Assembly (NCBI GenBank): GCA_023512835.1
Contig: CM042086.1
Span: 4,441,799-4,505,798 of the forward strand
Origin: Taxillus chinensis
Lineage: Eukaryota; Streptophyta; Magnoliopsida; Santalales; Loranthaceae
DNA length: 64,000 bases
Direction of reading: 5' to 3'
Shown here: one piece after another, positions 37,513-49,159 of the stretch
Numbering within the stretch: the stretch's first letter is position 1
Layout of the letters: every line of letters starts with the position of its first letter
The notes under the pieces: model-generated
Databases searched by the model: none
Told to the model about the DNA's origin: nothing
The model's input: only the letters and a program-made list of their open reading frames with translations
Translations under genes and position numbers: made by a program

Positions 37513-39963
37513 ATGAAAAGGCTACTCCCCACATTCCCTCTTCGCCACCAGCCACCCGTCCCCGCCGCCGTTGAATCCCTCCTCCTCCGCCGTCTCTATC
37601 CACAAGCCCTCAAGGAAGCCGCCTCCTCGGCCTCCCCCAAGTCCCCCCACCTCACCGACGTCGTATACGCCCTCTTCCTCAAATCCGGCTTCGTCCTCGA
37701 CCCCTTCCTCGCCGCTACCGTCATCCACTCCCTCTCCCGCTCCGGCGACTTCCCTCGCGCCCGTAGCTTCCTCGTCGACACCCACAACCCCGACACAGTT
37801 ACATGGAACGCCCTTATCTCCAACCTTGCCCGCGCCGGGTGCTCCCGACCCGTTTTCGAATCCGTCAACTCGCTGAGGCTGTCGGGCCTTGCGCCCGATG
37901 TCTTCACCCTCTCTTCTTTGATCAAGGCCTGTGAATTTTCTCTGGAAAACGAGGCTGCTCATGGGGCTTCTATCAAATTGGGTTTTTCCCCAAGCCCTTT
38001 TCTTGTCAGTGGTTTGGTTGAGAATTACGCTAAAGGTGGGGAAATGGGGTCTGCCGAGAGCTGCTTCGAGGAGTGTTTGGTGGTGGATTCTGTGGTTTGT
38101 ACATCCATGATTTCTGGGTATGTTTGGAATGGTGAATTCCACAGGGGTCGAGATGTTTTTGCTGAGATGAGGGTATTAGGTCTTGAGTTGAACGAGATTT
38201 GCCTTACCTGTGTTATTGGGGCTTTGATTCATATTCGAGAGGGTGAGATGGTTCACGGATTGAGCGTCAAAAGGGGCTTATTATGTGGGTGTTCAATTCA
38301 TTTGAACAATGCTATTATGGGCATGTATTGCAGGTTTGGGAGCGAGCAAAATGCAGATAAGGTGTTCGAGGAAATGCTTGACCCAGATGTCGTTTCCTGG
38401 ACTACACGGATTGGTGCTGCTTCTAGTGGCATTAAATCTTTGGGATTGTTTAAGGAAATGAGTTCAAGCAATGTTGAAGTAAATGAGCTCACTTTGATTA
38501 ATGTTTTGGCTGCTATTGAGGACCCGAAGCTGTTGAAATCTGCAAAGCAAGTCCAGGCACTTTGTCACAAGTCAGGGTTTTTTCCTATAATTACTGTTTC
38601 CAATTCCCTGATCTCAATGTATGGGAAGTGCGGGCAGATTGCTGATTCTAGGTATGTTTTTGATGAAATGGTCTCTCGTGACACTGTTTCATGGAATTCT
38701 TTAATTGCTGCGTATGCTGAGAATGGATTTGCCCATCCAGCCATTGTTGTTTTAAACCAAATGCGCAATGTTTTGGTGCAACCACCATCTAAATACACTT
38801 TAGCAAGCATTCTCGAAGTAGCATCAAAATTACATTCTCCCAAACTAGCAATGCAAGTCCATTCTCATGTAATTAAAGTTGGGTTTGTTTCAGATGAATC
38901 TATGGTTTGCTGCTTAATAACAGCCTATGGAAAATCCAAAGGGATCAATGAATTAAAGATGGTGTTTTCTGAGATTGATACAATAAATGTGGTCCACATT
39001 AATGCGGTTGAAGCCACGTATGTGTATTCTGGTTGCCATGATGATGCATTAAGATTTTTCCTGCACGTGTGGAAATCAAACCTTGCTGTGGATAGCACAA
39101 CTCTTAGTATGGTCCTTAAATCTTGCAGTGCTTTGACATACCTGGAACAAGGGAGAACCGTTCACTCTCTGGTGATCAAATGCGGACATCATCGGGATAA
39201 CTTCATTGAAAGTGCAATTATTGACGTCTATTGCAAATGTGGAGTCCTATATGAGGCAGAGAAGGTTCTCACAGATATGGATTCAGGCAATTTGGCTGCT
39301 TGGAACGCCATGATGATGGGATATGCTCAACATGGTCATTATTGCTATACTTTTGAGGTGTTCAACAAGATGCCTGAACGGGCACTCAAACCTGATGAGA
39401 TAACCTATCTTGCAGTTCTCAATGCATGTTGCCATGCAGGGCTAGTGCGTGAGGCTCAGGCTCACTTAAACTCTATGTTTGAGGTACATGGTATTAGACC
39501 TTGTGTGGAACACTATGCCTGCGTGGTCGACCTCCTCGGGCGTGTTGGACTTCTAGAGAACGCAAAAAGGACTATTTATGAAATGCCCATGCGTCCTGAT
39601 GCTCAAATTTGGCAGATTTTTTTATCGGCTTGCCATGTGCATCGTAATGTTGAATTGGGGGAAGTTGCTGCGAGGGAGATTCTGAAGCTGGAGCCGGAAA
39701 GCGACTCTGCTTATGTTCTTCTTTTCAACCTTTATGCTTCAGCGGGAATGTGGAAAGCTGCTGAAGATTTGCGAAAGGATATGAAAGAAAAAGTTATTTG
39801 TAAGGAACCTGGCTCTAGTTGGGTTCAAATTAAAGGTACCAGCCATTACTTTCATGTTGATGAAATTTCGCATCCTGAGAATAAGCAACTTTGTGGGATG
39901 CTAAAAACATTAAATGTGCATATGAGCAAAACTTCATTATCTCAGTGGATCTTTGAGCTATAA
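37513..39963 (+). CDS. PLS-class pentatricopeptide repeat protein with E/E+ end, 816 aa, intronless
   Basis: PPR proteins bind organellar RNA; PLS-class members with E domains usually specify C-to-U editing sites, working with DYW partners. The single exon starts ATGAAAAGGCTACTCCC and ends TAA after QWIFEL. Residues 1-30 are basic and Pro/Leu-rich (MKRLLPTFPLRHQPP), a plausible organelle presequence. From about residue 90 to 690 there are successive 31-36 residue repeats with PPR signatures such as VTWNALISNLARAG, NSLISMYGKCGQIADSRYVF, DTVSWNSLIAAYAENGF, AIIDVYCKCG and AAWNAMMMGYAQHGHY. The end (YACVVDLLGRVGLLENAKRT, PGSSWVQIKGTSHYFHVDEI) is the E/E+ region; no DYW deaminase follows. Codon 1 follows an out-of-frame ATG at 37509, which opens a 21-codon frame overlapping the start. 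The GC-rich 5' third contrasts with the AT-richer remainder. No frameshift is seen. Confidence 0.95.
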   Translation: MKRLLPTFPLRHQPPVPAAVESLLLRRLYPQALKEAASSASPKSPHLTDVVYALFLKSGFVLDPFLAATVIHSLSRSGDFPRARSFLVDTHNPDTVTWNALISNLARAGCSRPVFESVNSLRLSGLAPDVFTLSSLIKACEFSLENEAAHGASIKLGFSPSPFLVSGLVENYAKGGEMGSAESCFEECLVVDSVVCTSMISGYVWNGEFHRGRDVFAEMRVLGLELNEICLTCVIGALIHIREGEMVHGLSVKRGLLCGCSIHLNNAIMGMYCRFGSEQNADKVFEEMLDPDVVSWTTRIGAASSGIKSLGLFKEMSSSNVEVNELTLINVLAAIEDPKLLKSAKQVQALCHKSGFFPIITVSNSLISMYGKCGQIADSRYVFDEMVSRDTVSWNSLIAAYAENGFAHPAIVVLNQMRNVLVQPPSKYTLASILEVASKLHSPKLAMQVHSHVIKVGFVSDESMVCCLITAYGKSKGINELKMVFSEIDTINVVHINAVEATYVYSGCHDDALRFFLHVWKSNLAVDSTTLSMVLKSCSALTYLEQGRTVHSLVIKCGHHRDNFIESAIIDVYCKCGVLYEAEKVLTDMDSGNLAAWNAMMMGYAQHGHYCYTFEVFNKMPERALKPDEITYLAVLNACCHAGLVREAQAHLNSMFEVHGIRPCVEHYACVVDLLGRVGLLENAKRTIYEMPMRPDAQIWQIFLSACHVHRNVELGEVAAREILKLEPESDSAYVLLFNLYASAGMWKAAEDLRKDMKEKVICKEPGSSWVQIKGTSHYFHVDEISHPENKQLCGMLKTLNVHMSKTSLSQWIFEL

Positions 39964-40139
39964 ACCTAAAACAAATTGGCTGAATGTTGGCAAACACTTG
40001 GTCGGCCAGGCATTGTATTATTTTTATTCTTGTTAAACTGGCGAACCCGATCTTGCATGTCCAAAGCTTTAAATAGTCAGCAAGCTCGTATTTTGTCGGG
40101 CGATGTTCACAACCCCAAACTTATAAATACATTTATCTT

Positions 40140-40370
40140 AAACAATTAATTTATAATAATAATTTAATATTATACCAAAATTATATTAAAACTTTTTCTG
40201 ATTTAACATATCCAACTAACCTAGTGATAACACCCCCCCCCCCCCCCCCCCCAAACAATTAATTTATAATAATAATTTAATATTATACCAAAATTATATT
40301 AAAACTTTTCCTGATTAACATATCCAACTAACCTAGTGATAAACAACTCTCTCCTCCCCCCCCCCCCGAC
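40140..40370. repeat. ~90 bp direct duplication, each copy followed by a poly-C run
   Basis: 40140-40230 and 40253-40342 are near-identical (AAACAATTAATTTATAATAA.. to ..ACCTAGTGATAA). A C20 run at 40233-40252 separates them and a second C run follows at 40356-40367. It lies in the 3' flank of the PPR gene. It could be a real small duplication or an assembly artefact. Confidence 0.8.
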
Positions 40371-41917
40371 ATTTGGGAATGTCTCAGATGAATTGAAATA
40401 AATTGAGTAATTTTATATGTAATTTATGATAAGAAAAAAGATAATTTTAATCTAAATTTAATTGATTTTGACTGTATTTGATGATTGAGGGTGAAAACTC
40501 AAGATGATGAGAGGAATAGAAGATGAAAAAGAAAATATAAGAGGTAGAAGATAACGAAATAATTTGGTTTTTTGATCTTCAGTTTGAAAAATAAGATTTC
40601 ATTTCGAATTGAAGTCATATTTTTCGAACTGAATTAATCCAAACGATGTCATGACTATTTACATTAATTTGGCTGTACAACCAGGCCTATACGTTGAAGC
40701 TCATATGATAGATAAACTGATTTATTTTTTAAATAATTTTTTGTAAGGACTACTTATTCAAATCACAAGTGAATAGTATAGACATTTCACAAAAGTGAGT
40801 ATGTTAATCATTTCAGTAGGTGTAATTGTAAACATCTCGTCCCATTTTTTATTATAAAACTATTATTCATTGTTAGTCAGTTGGTATGGATCAAGAATGC
40901 ATCGAAAATATTTCGAGTAGCTAGCCTAAGTTAGATGTGTGGCAAGGGTTTCAGGGTCGAGCATTAAGTTATAGGCCAGTTGGGTAATGTTATGCTTTTA
41001 AAAAAAATTACTTTTAGCTATGTTGGAAGAAAAAAAGATGTAGTGAAAACAATTGGTAATTGCAAATTTTAAAATTATGCGTGTGGTAAATCAAAAACAA
41101 AATTATTGTGAATGTTTAAAAAGATAAAAATAATCTTAATTTTTAAAATTTGAACTTGCACTCTTTTTCTTTTGATTTTTAAATAGGACTAATGTTTGTA
41201 TTTTATAAATTTCAAAGTTTATGTTTAAGAAATAACTTTGAAAAGTAACTTCTAAAGTGTTTTCACTTTCTATCATAAAGAAGTAGAAATATTTTTTATA
41301 GGGACTTTTTTTTAGTTTGCCAAACAAATTTTATATTCTCTCAAAAGTAATACCAAACCTATTATTTTTCATTATTTAACATATTTAAATTATTACCATA
41401 TGTAATTAATGGTGACACACTAAATAATTAAATATTTTTATTTAATAATAATTTAAAAGTATATATTATAAAGTTATATTTAATAAAAATAATTTTATAT
41501 GTAATAATTGATTTGTTAATCATTTCTTTTTTGTTCATGAAAGTCTACAAACTCATAGTTATGTTGGCAAAGGAAAAAAACTTATTCTCAAAGTTTTTAT
41601 CAAATCCATTTAAAAAATATTTATGAATGTTTGATATGATTAAGTATATATTAATACCTTTTTCAGGAATGATCAAACATGATTTATAGCCCATATCACT
41701 TGTAGATAAATTTATTGAAATATTTATAAACCTACTATCAATGCTCTTAGTTTAATAAAAAGAGGCTAAGATATATTTTTTTAAATAAAATAAAAATAAT
41801 AAAAAACTGATTGGCCCATATGTACATTAGTCTAATCAGAGCTAAGATATATAAATTTTAAAATTAAATAAAAATTAAAATAATTGGCTTTCATTATACT
41901 ATTTTATTTTATGGGCG
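40371..41917. other. AT-rich intergenic DNA, nothing recognised
   Basis: No coding frame or bounded element is apparent. Confidence 0.5.
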
Positions 41918-42485
41918 CCTCAACGGTTGTCTTTTTTACGGTTTTATTACGGTAACCATAAACGTTGTCGTTTTATTTTATTAAAGTAAATAAAAAAAAT
42001 CTTTGTTTTCCCGTAAATGCAGCTCTTCTCCTTCGTTCTTCAGCTCGCTCTTTGATTTTCTAGCATTTCCAGCATTGTAAGCTCAGATTCTACCTGCTAC
42101 CAAACAATGATTCAGATCTTCTCTTACTAACTAAATTATGTAGTACGCATGTTAACTATCGAATAAAAAATTACTAAAAAATCATGTTTATTGGATTTTC
42201 AAAATTAAAAATGGGCATTTGATCTCACACCGCAGCGACCGGCTGAAATCTGAACTGGAAATATTAGAGAATCGAAGGATTGGGCGGGTTGCATCAGAGG
42301 ATCAAAGTAGGGGATTGTGTCGACGAATCTGGCTGTGGGTAAATCAAAGAGTGGGGAATCTAACGATCTTAGAATAAAAAAAAAAGGAGACTGTGTCCAT
42401 GTAAAATTGATAGTTTTTTTTTTTTTTTTTAATTGCAACATTTTATTTTACCGTAATAAAACCATATAAAAGCCAATTGTTGAGG
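41918..42485. mobile_element. TIR element (~570 bp) with 38 bp inverted ends
   Basis: The left end CCTCAACGGTTGTCTTTTTT continuing with ACGGTTTTATTACGGTAA pairs, with about six mismatches, with the right end TTACCGTAATAAAACC..AAAGCCAATTGTTGAGG. Long imperfect termini suggest a Mutator- or hAT-like non-autonomous element. The interior (42005-42370) is GC-richer and non-coding as far as can be seen. No clear 8-9 bp target duplication was found. Confidence 0.6.
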
Positions 42486-44315
42486 ATCTGTGCTCCTATT
42501 TTATACCTGATTTTTCTATGTTGTGATAGACTTAATTCATTCAGTTGTATGAGAAATATGTACGAAGCAGGTGTGATAGAAATCATAGAATCATTGCCCC
42601 CCTCTAGACAGAGGTTCCTGCTTCTCAAATATTGAGCGACTTTAGCAGCGGTAGGAGTATCATTGGCCTTGTTACTCTTGAAGACAGGTGAGTTGAGATG
42701 TTAAAATGGCTCTTAATATGTGGCGTGTTACAACCAAAAAATGATCTTGCTTTCATTACTGTTGTGAATATACCATTTTGTGTGGCTCGAAGGGTTTAGA
42801 TATATAGAACTATAGGGTAATTGACTTCCAAGTAACAGCTTCGAGAGAAGGTGAGGTTGAGAGGCATGTTCACTGGGGTGACCTTGGCCATCTCGCCTTT
42901 TTGTTATATTAAAATTTGTACCATAATGGTAAATTTACTAAATTAAGTCTGTCACTACACCTCTCTGCTTAATAAACTTAACCTCCTTTCTCTTACCTGG
43001 AAGGACAAAAACCCTTTCATTTGTTGGTAGACTTGAACTTACTAGAGCTATGAGTGGTGAGTTTTTGGTTGTAAAATTTTCCTATCTCCGATACGAGAGA
43101 CATGTAATAAAGGCCTCCCGATGCTCACCCAGCGACGTGTAAGTGCAGTCATATATCTATAAAATATAATTAGTTTTTAAATAATTTGCTCATAATTAAT
43201 TATGAATATTAAAGAACTTAAGTTTACATGAGTTTTTGAACCTTGCTCATTTACTTTTTAAATAAATATTATAATCACAAGGCTACAAGTTTTCCTAAAA
43301 TAATAAAAAGTATTAAATTCTTGACATAAAACAACAATAATTAATAACTTTAAATAATAAATAAATTATATTATTATAATTTTTAAAATTTATATAAGAA
43401 ACTAAAATTTACAAGGTTAAACTTATAAATTAAGTTCATTAAGATCATTGGTATTAGTTTCGCAAATATAAAATTTAATGAAAAGTTACAAAAACAGTTA
43501 GCATTAGAATAGGGAAAAAATTAACATTTTTGATTCTTTGTATTTTCTCCAACATATAAATTATCAGAGAAAACGCTCGAGAGGGCCGGAATAAATTTGG
43601 AAATGTAAAAACACAACGAGGACGCGAAAATTCACAAGTCAAATGTGCATTGATGTCAAATGTGCAAAAAGTAACATTTTTTTAACGTATTGCCTTTTTT
43701 TATTTTTGTTTTTTGTAATTACAATTCCCGAGTCAAATGTGCATTGATGTTGTATCAACACCACGACAAGGACGCAAAAATTCAAGGTATCATACCTTCT
43801 TTTATAAATGCAACGTACTGTTCAAGTGATTTACGGAGGGAAATGATGGTGACAGTATTCAATTTTGAAGATTTATTCCCTCCCTAAGAAAATTGCTGTC
43901 TATTTTCTATATCTTGTTTTGGAGATGCAAAATAGCAACCATATACAAACAATTTTCGGTTATTATATATATCAATCGATTATTAAAGCCTCATCATATT
44001 CATATTTTTCTTAACTTAGACAGCCTTATAGTAGCTAGCCATTTATATCCGGGACTGTCCAAGTAGAACATTAATTTCAAGGATCTTAGTCATCTTAATT
44101 AGATAAGGCCCCAATAATCACCTATATTGAGTTTTTAATGGCAGACATATTTAATGACACTTGGTTTATTAATCAATACTAACGCATGTACGTTATATTT
44201 GTCACTACAGTCACAAATCCATGCCAAATAATATCTTATTCCCATGGCATGTATCTAATCATACAGGAAGCACGCACAGCAGGGCAGCAAGAGGAAACAC
44301 CATCAGCTGATATTT
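42486..44315. other. Intergenic DNA downstream of the polygalacturonase gene
   Basis: AT-rich. It includes a short direct repeat AGTCAAATGTGCATTGATGT (43636-43655 and 43731-43750), each copy near a GACGCRAAAATTCA word. No gene is supported. Confidence 0.5.
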
Positions 44316-45630
44316 CTATATTGAACAAGTTTTTAACTGAATAGAGTCGATGGGCAACTTGTACTTCGGATAAGGACACGGCGCCTTGGCCGGCGCAAGC
44401 ATGGCACAAGGTGACGGCGTCACCTTGGTGGAGACTCCTTCAACGTCGGTGCAGTTCCACTGCAGCTTCTTCGGCTTAGGAGCCAGCTCACTCTTCACGT
44501 TGGAGATGCAGATACCGGTAAACGGATGCCCTTCGATCCCTCCCAGGTTCGCTGTCATCGTCACGTTCTCGGCGGACACATCATCGTAATTGATGTTGGT
44601 CACCTGAGGGAACGCCTTGGGGTCCCATCCGTCGTCGGCGTGTTGGCCATACGCACCCGACATCCAGAACACGTATTTGATGGTTTTGAGGTGCATGCCC
44701 CTGACGAAGACGTCTTTAACAAACCCTCCTCGGCCTGGGGCGGACTTGATTCGGACGCCGGACTCGGTGTTGAGAGCGTAGATGTCCTCCGCGCGGATGT
44801 CGGAGAGGCCACCGGACATTTCGCTGCCGAGGGCGATGAGGGCGGAGAATGGAGAGATGCAGGTGAAGCGCCTGATGATGACGTGCTGGGTGGGGCGGCC
44901 AAATTTGATACCATACTGGTCCCAACCACTCTTCAACGCAATGCAGTCATCTCCTGATATTACGTAGGAGTCCTCAATTTTTACGTTCGTGCAAGAGTCT
45001 GCCGCATGCAATGCATATAGGAAAAACTTTATTATTTTTCAAAACCAAAATTAGTAAAATTATAAACGATCGAAGGCTTTCTCTTGTTTCCATTAAAAAA
45101 AAAACTGAATTGCAGTATATATACCTGGGTTGATCCCATCAGTGTTGGGAGATTCAATTGGTGCTAGTACAGTAACCCCTTGGATTAGTATGTTACTGTG
45201 TGAACGTACGATTAGAAAATAGTAAATTAGTCAGTAACACACACACATATATAATTCAAGATGAAGTATCTCTGGTGTTTGGATTGCTCAAACAGTCCCC
45301 TAGCTACAACTTTTTGGAGTTCAAGGCCCTTCATATATAATATTATAATATCAAATCTAAATAAAGTAACCTGCTGTAAACGGGATGGATGTTCCATGAG
45401 GGCGAGTTCAAGAAAGTAACGTTAGAGATCTGGAGTTCATTGGAGAACATAAGCTCAAAAAGGTACGGTCTAGTGGAGTTGAGCACGCCATCCTTGAATT
45501 TTTTCCACCACACTGCACCTTGGCCATCAATTGTGCCATTTTGACCTAATAGTTTATAGCTAATTTGATTATATGATGAAAGGAAAAATAATATATATTG
45601 TACCAACAAAAACAAAACTGTTCTAGTGGG

Positions 45631-45666
<36 letters not shown>

Positions 45667-46368
45667 ATGAGAAAATGTTTGAAATTACCAGTGATAACCA
45701 CATCAGTTAGGTTAGTTCCAGTAATGAGGCTACTGAATCGTCCAGCAGTGGTGTCCCTTCCTCTTCCATATGAAGGCAATGGTGGAATGATTGGAAAGTC
45801 TTGTTCATCCTATACATGTTAATCAGGACAAAATATTCAAACTACATATATATTGACACAAACTAATAATAATGATGATGATGATAATAATAATTAAGAG
45901 AAATAAATCTGCACAAGTCTTTCGCGCATTGATGTGTTAATATTTCACTGGTTTAGTAATTTAGTAAGACACGGATGAGGCTTGCTAGAGGTTGAGCCTA
46001 ATAATAATACCATGGAAGCAAGAATGACTGCATTTTTGTGGAGGTATAATGTAAAATGGCTGATGAGGCCGAAGCTGCCAGTGAGCCATTTTCCTGGTGG
46101 AATGACCAGCTGCGCTCCGCCCTGGTTGGCCAACTTCTCGAGACTAGCAATGGCGGCCCGAAAGGCGTTGGTGTTGGAGGTTTTGCCATCGCCTTTGCCC
46201 CCGAAATCGGCAATACTGGCAGAGTGCTTCCGACAGTTTATCGCAGGAAACTGCACCTCCGCCTTCCTCGCAGATTCTGTCGGTCTGCATTCCGACACTC
46301 TTCCGGTCAGCAGTACTAGTCCCAAAATAAAGATAGCAGCCACAATCTACAATTAATCAATCAAACCA

Positions 46369-46421
<53 letters not shown>

Positions 46422-46542
46422 TATATATATATAAAAATTTTAGATATTGTTAAAAGAATATATATACTTCGTGGAAATGAACTACAAAAGCAAAGAATAG
46501 AAAATATGTATATTTCATTACATTTGATAGCCAGGAATTCAT
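44316..46542 (-). CDS. GH28 polygalacturonase-like secreted protein, 6 exons, 468 aa, complete
   Basis: GH28 enzymes hydrolyse homogalacturonan in the cell wall during growth, abscission or pollen function. Exons: 46542-46522, 46346-46011, 45809-45689, 45545-45371, 45195-45125, 44998-44316, all GT..AG and in phase. The ATG is in a 21 bp first exon (MNSWLSN); exon 2 cannot supply a start because a stop precedes it in frame. The joined N-terminus has a hydrophobic signal core (IVAAIFILGLVLLTG). Later pieces are IADFGGKGDGKTSNT, VIPPGKWLTGSF, LPSYGRGRDTTAGRFSSL, GTIDGQGAVWW and NSPSWNIHPVYS. Catalytic motifs: SPNTDGIN (NTDG), SGDDCIALKSG (DD) and SGVRIKSAPGRGG (RIK). The usual GHG position reads ALGSEMSGG, as in the plant clade of probable polygalacturonases. 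Whether this clade is fully active on pectin is uncertain. Intron 1 holds a long TA microsatellite and intron 3 a shorter one. Confidence 0.94.
45632..45662. repeat. TA microsatellite in polygalacturonase intron 3
   Basis: About 15 TA units, close to the donor site of exon 3 at 45689. Confidence 0.9.
46371..46434. repeat. TA microsatellite in polygalacturonase intron 1
   Basis: About 30 TA units with one interruption. They begin about 25 bp from the splice acceptor of exon 2 (46346) and are likely length-polymorphic. Confidence 0.9.
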
Positions 46543-46593
46543 GTTTTGAGTCTCGATCGGTAATGCCTGCAACTGATATTTGCTTGCTTGCTT

Positions 46594-46606
46594 GTTAATT
46601 TATAGT
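46594..46606 (-). promoter_or_regulatory. Candidate TATA box of the polygalacturonase gene
   Basis: The minus strand reads ACTATAAATTAAC, a good TATA match, about 55-60 bp upstream of the ATG at 46542. That would place the transcription start near 46570 with a short leader containing GCAAGCAAGCAAGC. Inferred from sequence and spacing only. Confidence 0.45.
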
Positions 46607-47403
46607 GAAATGGCATATTTAATTGGAAATAAAATATAATTTAAGGAGGGTATTAAAAAATTTGAAAAAGTATATTTGTAATTAGTTTGTGTAGGAAATT
46701 TTGATAGGTATATTTTATTATTAAATTTATATAAATATTTTTTTTTAAAAAATAATAATATTAATTCAACGTTAACAAAGATATCCAGGAATTATACATT
46801 TTATGTAACATTACATTCTGACAAAAACTCGTGATCGAGCACCGCACAATCCCCGTGTATATCGGGTATTAAGTCTGTAATTAATATAAAATCTTGAAAA
46901 TTCTAGCCAGGTCGATCCCAATAAATGGTTATTGAATGCTTTGTTTCTATCAATTTTCAACCCCTTAAATTCTGAATTTTTTTCCAAGCTTATGTTTACA
47001 CAATTTCAAATATAAATTATTTAAGGAAAAGTTTTGATAAAGAAACCAGTTGCCCAGATTTTACATAAATGTCACAAGCATGGATATATCCTGTATGTAA
47101 AAGTAATGTGATCGTAAAATACCCTTTCTAGTTTTGGGAGTAACTTAAAAGTGATTATCATTGAATGTTATAATTGTGACATCCAATTTTCAAAATTTGA
47201 GAATTAAATAAAAGGCTAAAGTCAAGGTGATTGGTTTCTGTTTTAAGTTAATTTGTCAATTCTCTTTTAATTTATAAATCAATGCCCAAATTTTATATAT
47301 ATCTCGTTTTTAGCATGTATGATAAATAAAATACTATTTATGGAAACAACTTTCAAACATTTAAAAGTTAAACACTATACGAAATAAATAAATCAACTTA
47401 TTA
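46607..47403. other. AT-rich intergenic DNA, nothing recognised
   Basis: No gene or bounded element is apparent. Confidence 0.5.
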
Positions 47404-47772
47404 GAGCATTCACTATGATCTCTTTAAATTTGACTCTTCAAAATAATCAAAAGTACATCATTTTTATTTTAATAATCCAAATACACTTTTTATCTCTCTA
47501 TTCTAACCATTTATCAATTAAAATATTATTTTTTAAATATTTATTTATTCTTTTAAATGAAAAAGTAAATATAAAAAGAGAAAAAAATATGATGATAGAA
47601 AATATAATATTTTAATAAATAAAGAGTGAATAGTATTTAATTAAATATAAAGAATTATTATTTCTTTTGTTAAATTTTTGATGATAATAAAGAATTTAAA
47701 AAATATAATTTTAAAATATTTTTGTTGAAGTAACTATTCAAACTAAAAAAACACAAAGTCTACAGTATGCTT
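47404..47772. mobile_element. PIF/Harbinger-type MITE (369 bp), relative of the copy at 36849
   Basis: Left end GAGCATTCACTATGATCTC; right end AAAGTCTACAGTATGCTT, with TTA duplications (47401-47403 and 47773-47775). The interior matches the 36849 element in order (TCTTCAAAATAATCAAAA, AATATAATATTTTAATAAA, GTAACTATTCAAACTAA). It is more decayed than that copy. Confidence 0.7.
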
Positions 47773-47978
47773 TTAGATCATTTAGCTAAAACTAAAATTA
47801 GACTAAAAAATAACTAAAATCTCATAATTACTTTTATAGTGAGCTCTAAAACAATAATTTTAGCCAATGCTGAATTAGCTGGACATATTTAACATTTAGC
47901 CCGTCAAAAAACTATTGGCTATTCATTTTTTTTCTTTTTCCTTTTTCTTTTCAATAATTTTCAACTGAAATTTACTGT

Positions 47979-48290
47979 ATGGCTACTGCATCATCATTGT
48001 ACCTATCCCGTCCCCCCGTTCCTGTCCGACCGCCCGTCGTCGCTCCTCCCCACCGGATCTCCGCCTTCCCCGACGGTGAACAAAGACGTCCTGATCAAAG
48101 ACGTCCCAACGGACACGGGACCAACACTGCATTGATTGCTGACGGGAGATATGTGTCCTAGGCATTCACCCTCGGTAACGCGTGCGCCATCGCAGGCGGT
48201 ATGGCCCCCAAAGCCCGGCTTTGGCTGATGGTGCAGTGACCAGATCTGGAAGTATGAAGACTCGCATTCGACGTTCGACTTCCTAAAGAT
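47979..48290. other. GC-rich island between MITE-like AT sequences
   Basis: A sharply bounded GC-rich stretch with short open frames on both strands and no recognised domain. Adjacent words (TTAGCCAATGCTGAATTAGC, TTAGAGCATCTAGG) resemble GAGCAT-type element ends, so this may be the core of another decayed element with captured sequence. Confidence 0.35.
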
Positions 48291-48423
48291 ATTGAGTCTA
48301 TTAATGTTGTAAATGATAAATAGTTAAATTTTATATATAAAAATATATATTTTTAATTAAATTTTAGTCAAAAGATAATTAGAGCATCTAGGTAAAAGTA
48401 AAAGCAAAAGTAATTTTTAACTA

Positions 48424-48522
48424 AAAACATCTCTAATGCATCAGCTAAACCATTAGCAAAATAAAAACAAAGTCAAATATTTTTTTTTTTTTTTTTTTTT
48501 TTTTAATTATATAAAAAAAAAA

Positions 48523-48554
<32 letters not shown>

Positions 48555-48800
48555 CCCCTCTTCCCCCCCCTCCCCCCCCCCAATACTTTTTAACATTTGT
48601 TCTCTTTCCGGGGCGCATCAACCCTTCCTTTTTTCGATTCAATCCCATTAGGGATTTGGACTTTGGAAAGGTCTGGTAGAAAAATTCTTAAGTAAAAAAT
48701 AGATAGTACAATATTGGAGTGCTATTAGTTAAAGTATTACTGTAGCAAACTAAATATGGCTTTAGCTAATCAATTTAACTTGTCAAGATTGGAGATACTC
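48424..48800. mobile_element. Decayed GAGCAT-type TIR element with homopolymer core
   Basis: The left end ACATCTCTAATGCATCAGCTAAACC pairs loosely with the right end TTAGCTAATC..GATTGGAGATACTC, followed by TTA. The core (48480-48585) is a run of T, A, T and then C/T homopolymers of doubtful quality. Confidence 0.4.
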
Positions 48801-49159
48801 TTAATGTATTTCCTAATATCGTCCTTTTAAAGTGACTCTCAATGCATGACTCCAAGTCATTAGTTTTTATAGCTAGGCATTACTTTTCACCATCATTTTT
48901 TCATGCCTAAAAAGGAAGACTCGTGGATTAGATTATATCATCAGAATATATAACTAAAAACAAAAACACTTTAATTACCCGGCTTCTTGTGGGTAACGTT
49001 TTCCAAAAATAGTTGGAGATGTTATCTATGTTGTCGTACTTGTTTTCGAAATACCAACCAAAAAAACATTTCGCAGCACCTTTTTTGGAAGGGTCAACAA
49101 TGGGATAAGTTTGGGAGGAGTCACTCCTATTCCGAATCCATTCCATCTAAGAAAATAAT

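Noticed and set aside
37367..38142. Glycine-rich minus-strand frames opposite the PPR gene
   Set aside because: Shadows of the GC-rich 5' end of the PPR exon.
44526..44957. 143-codon plus-strand frame opposite polygalacturonase exon 6
   Set aside because: Antisense shadow of a conserved exon.
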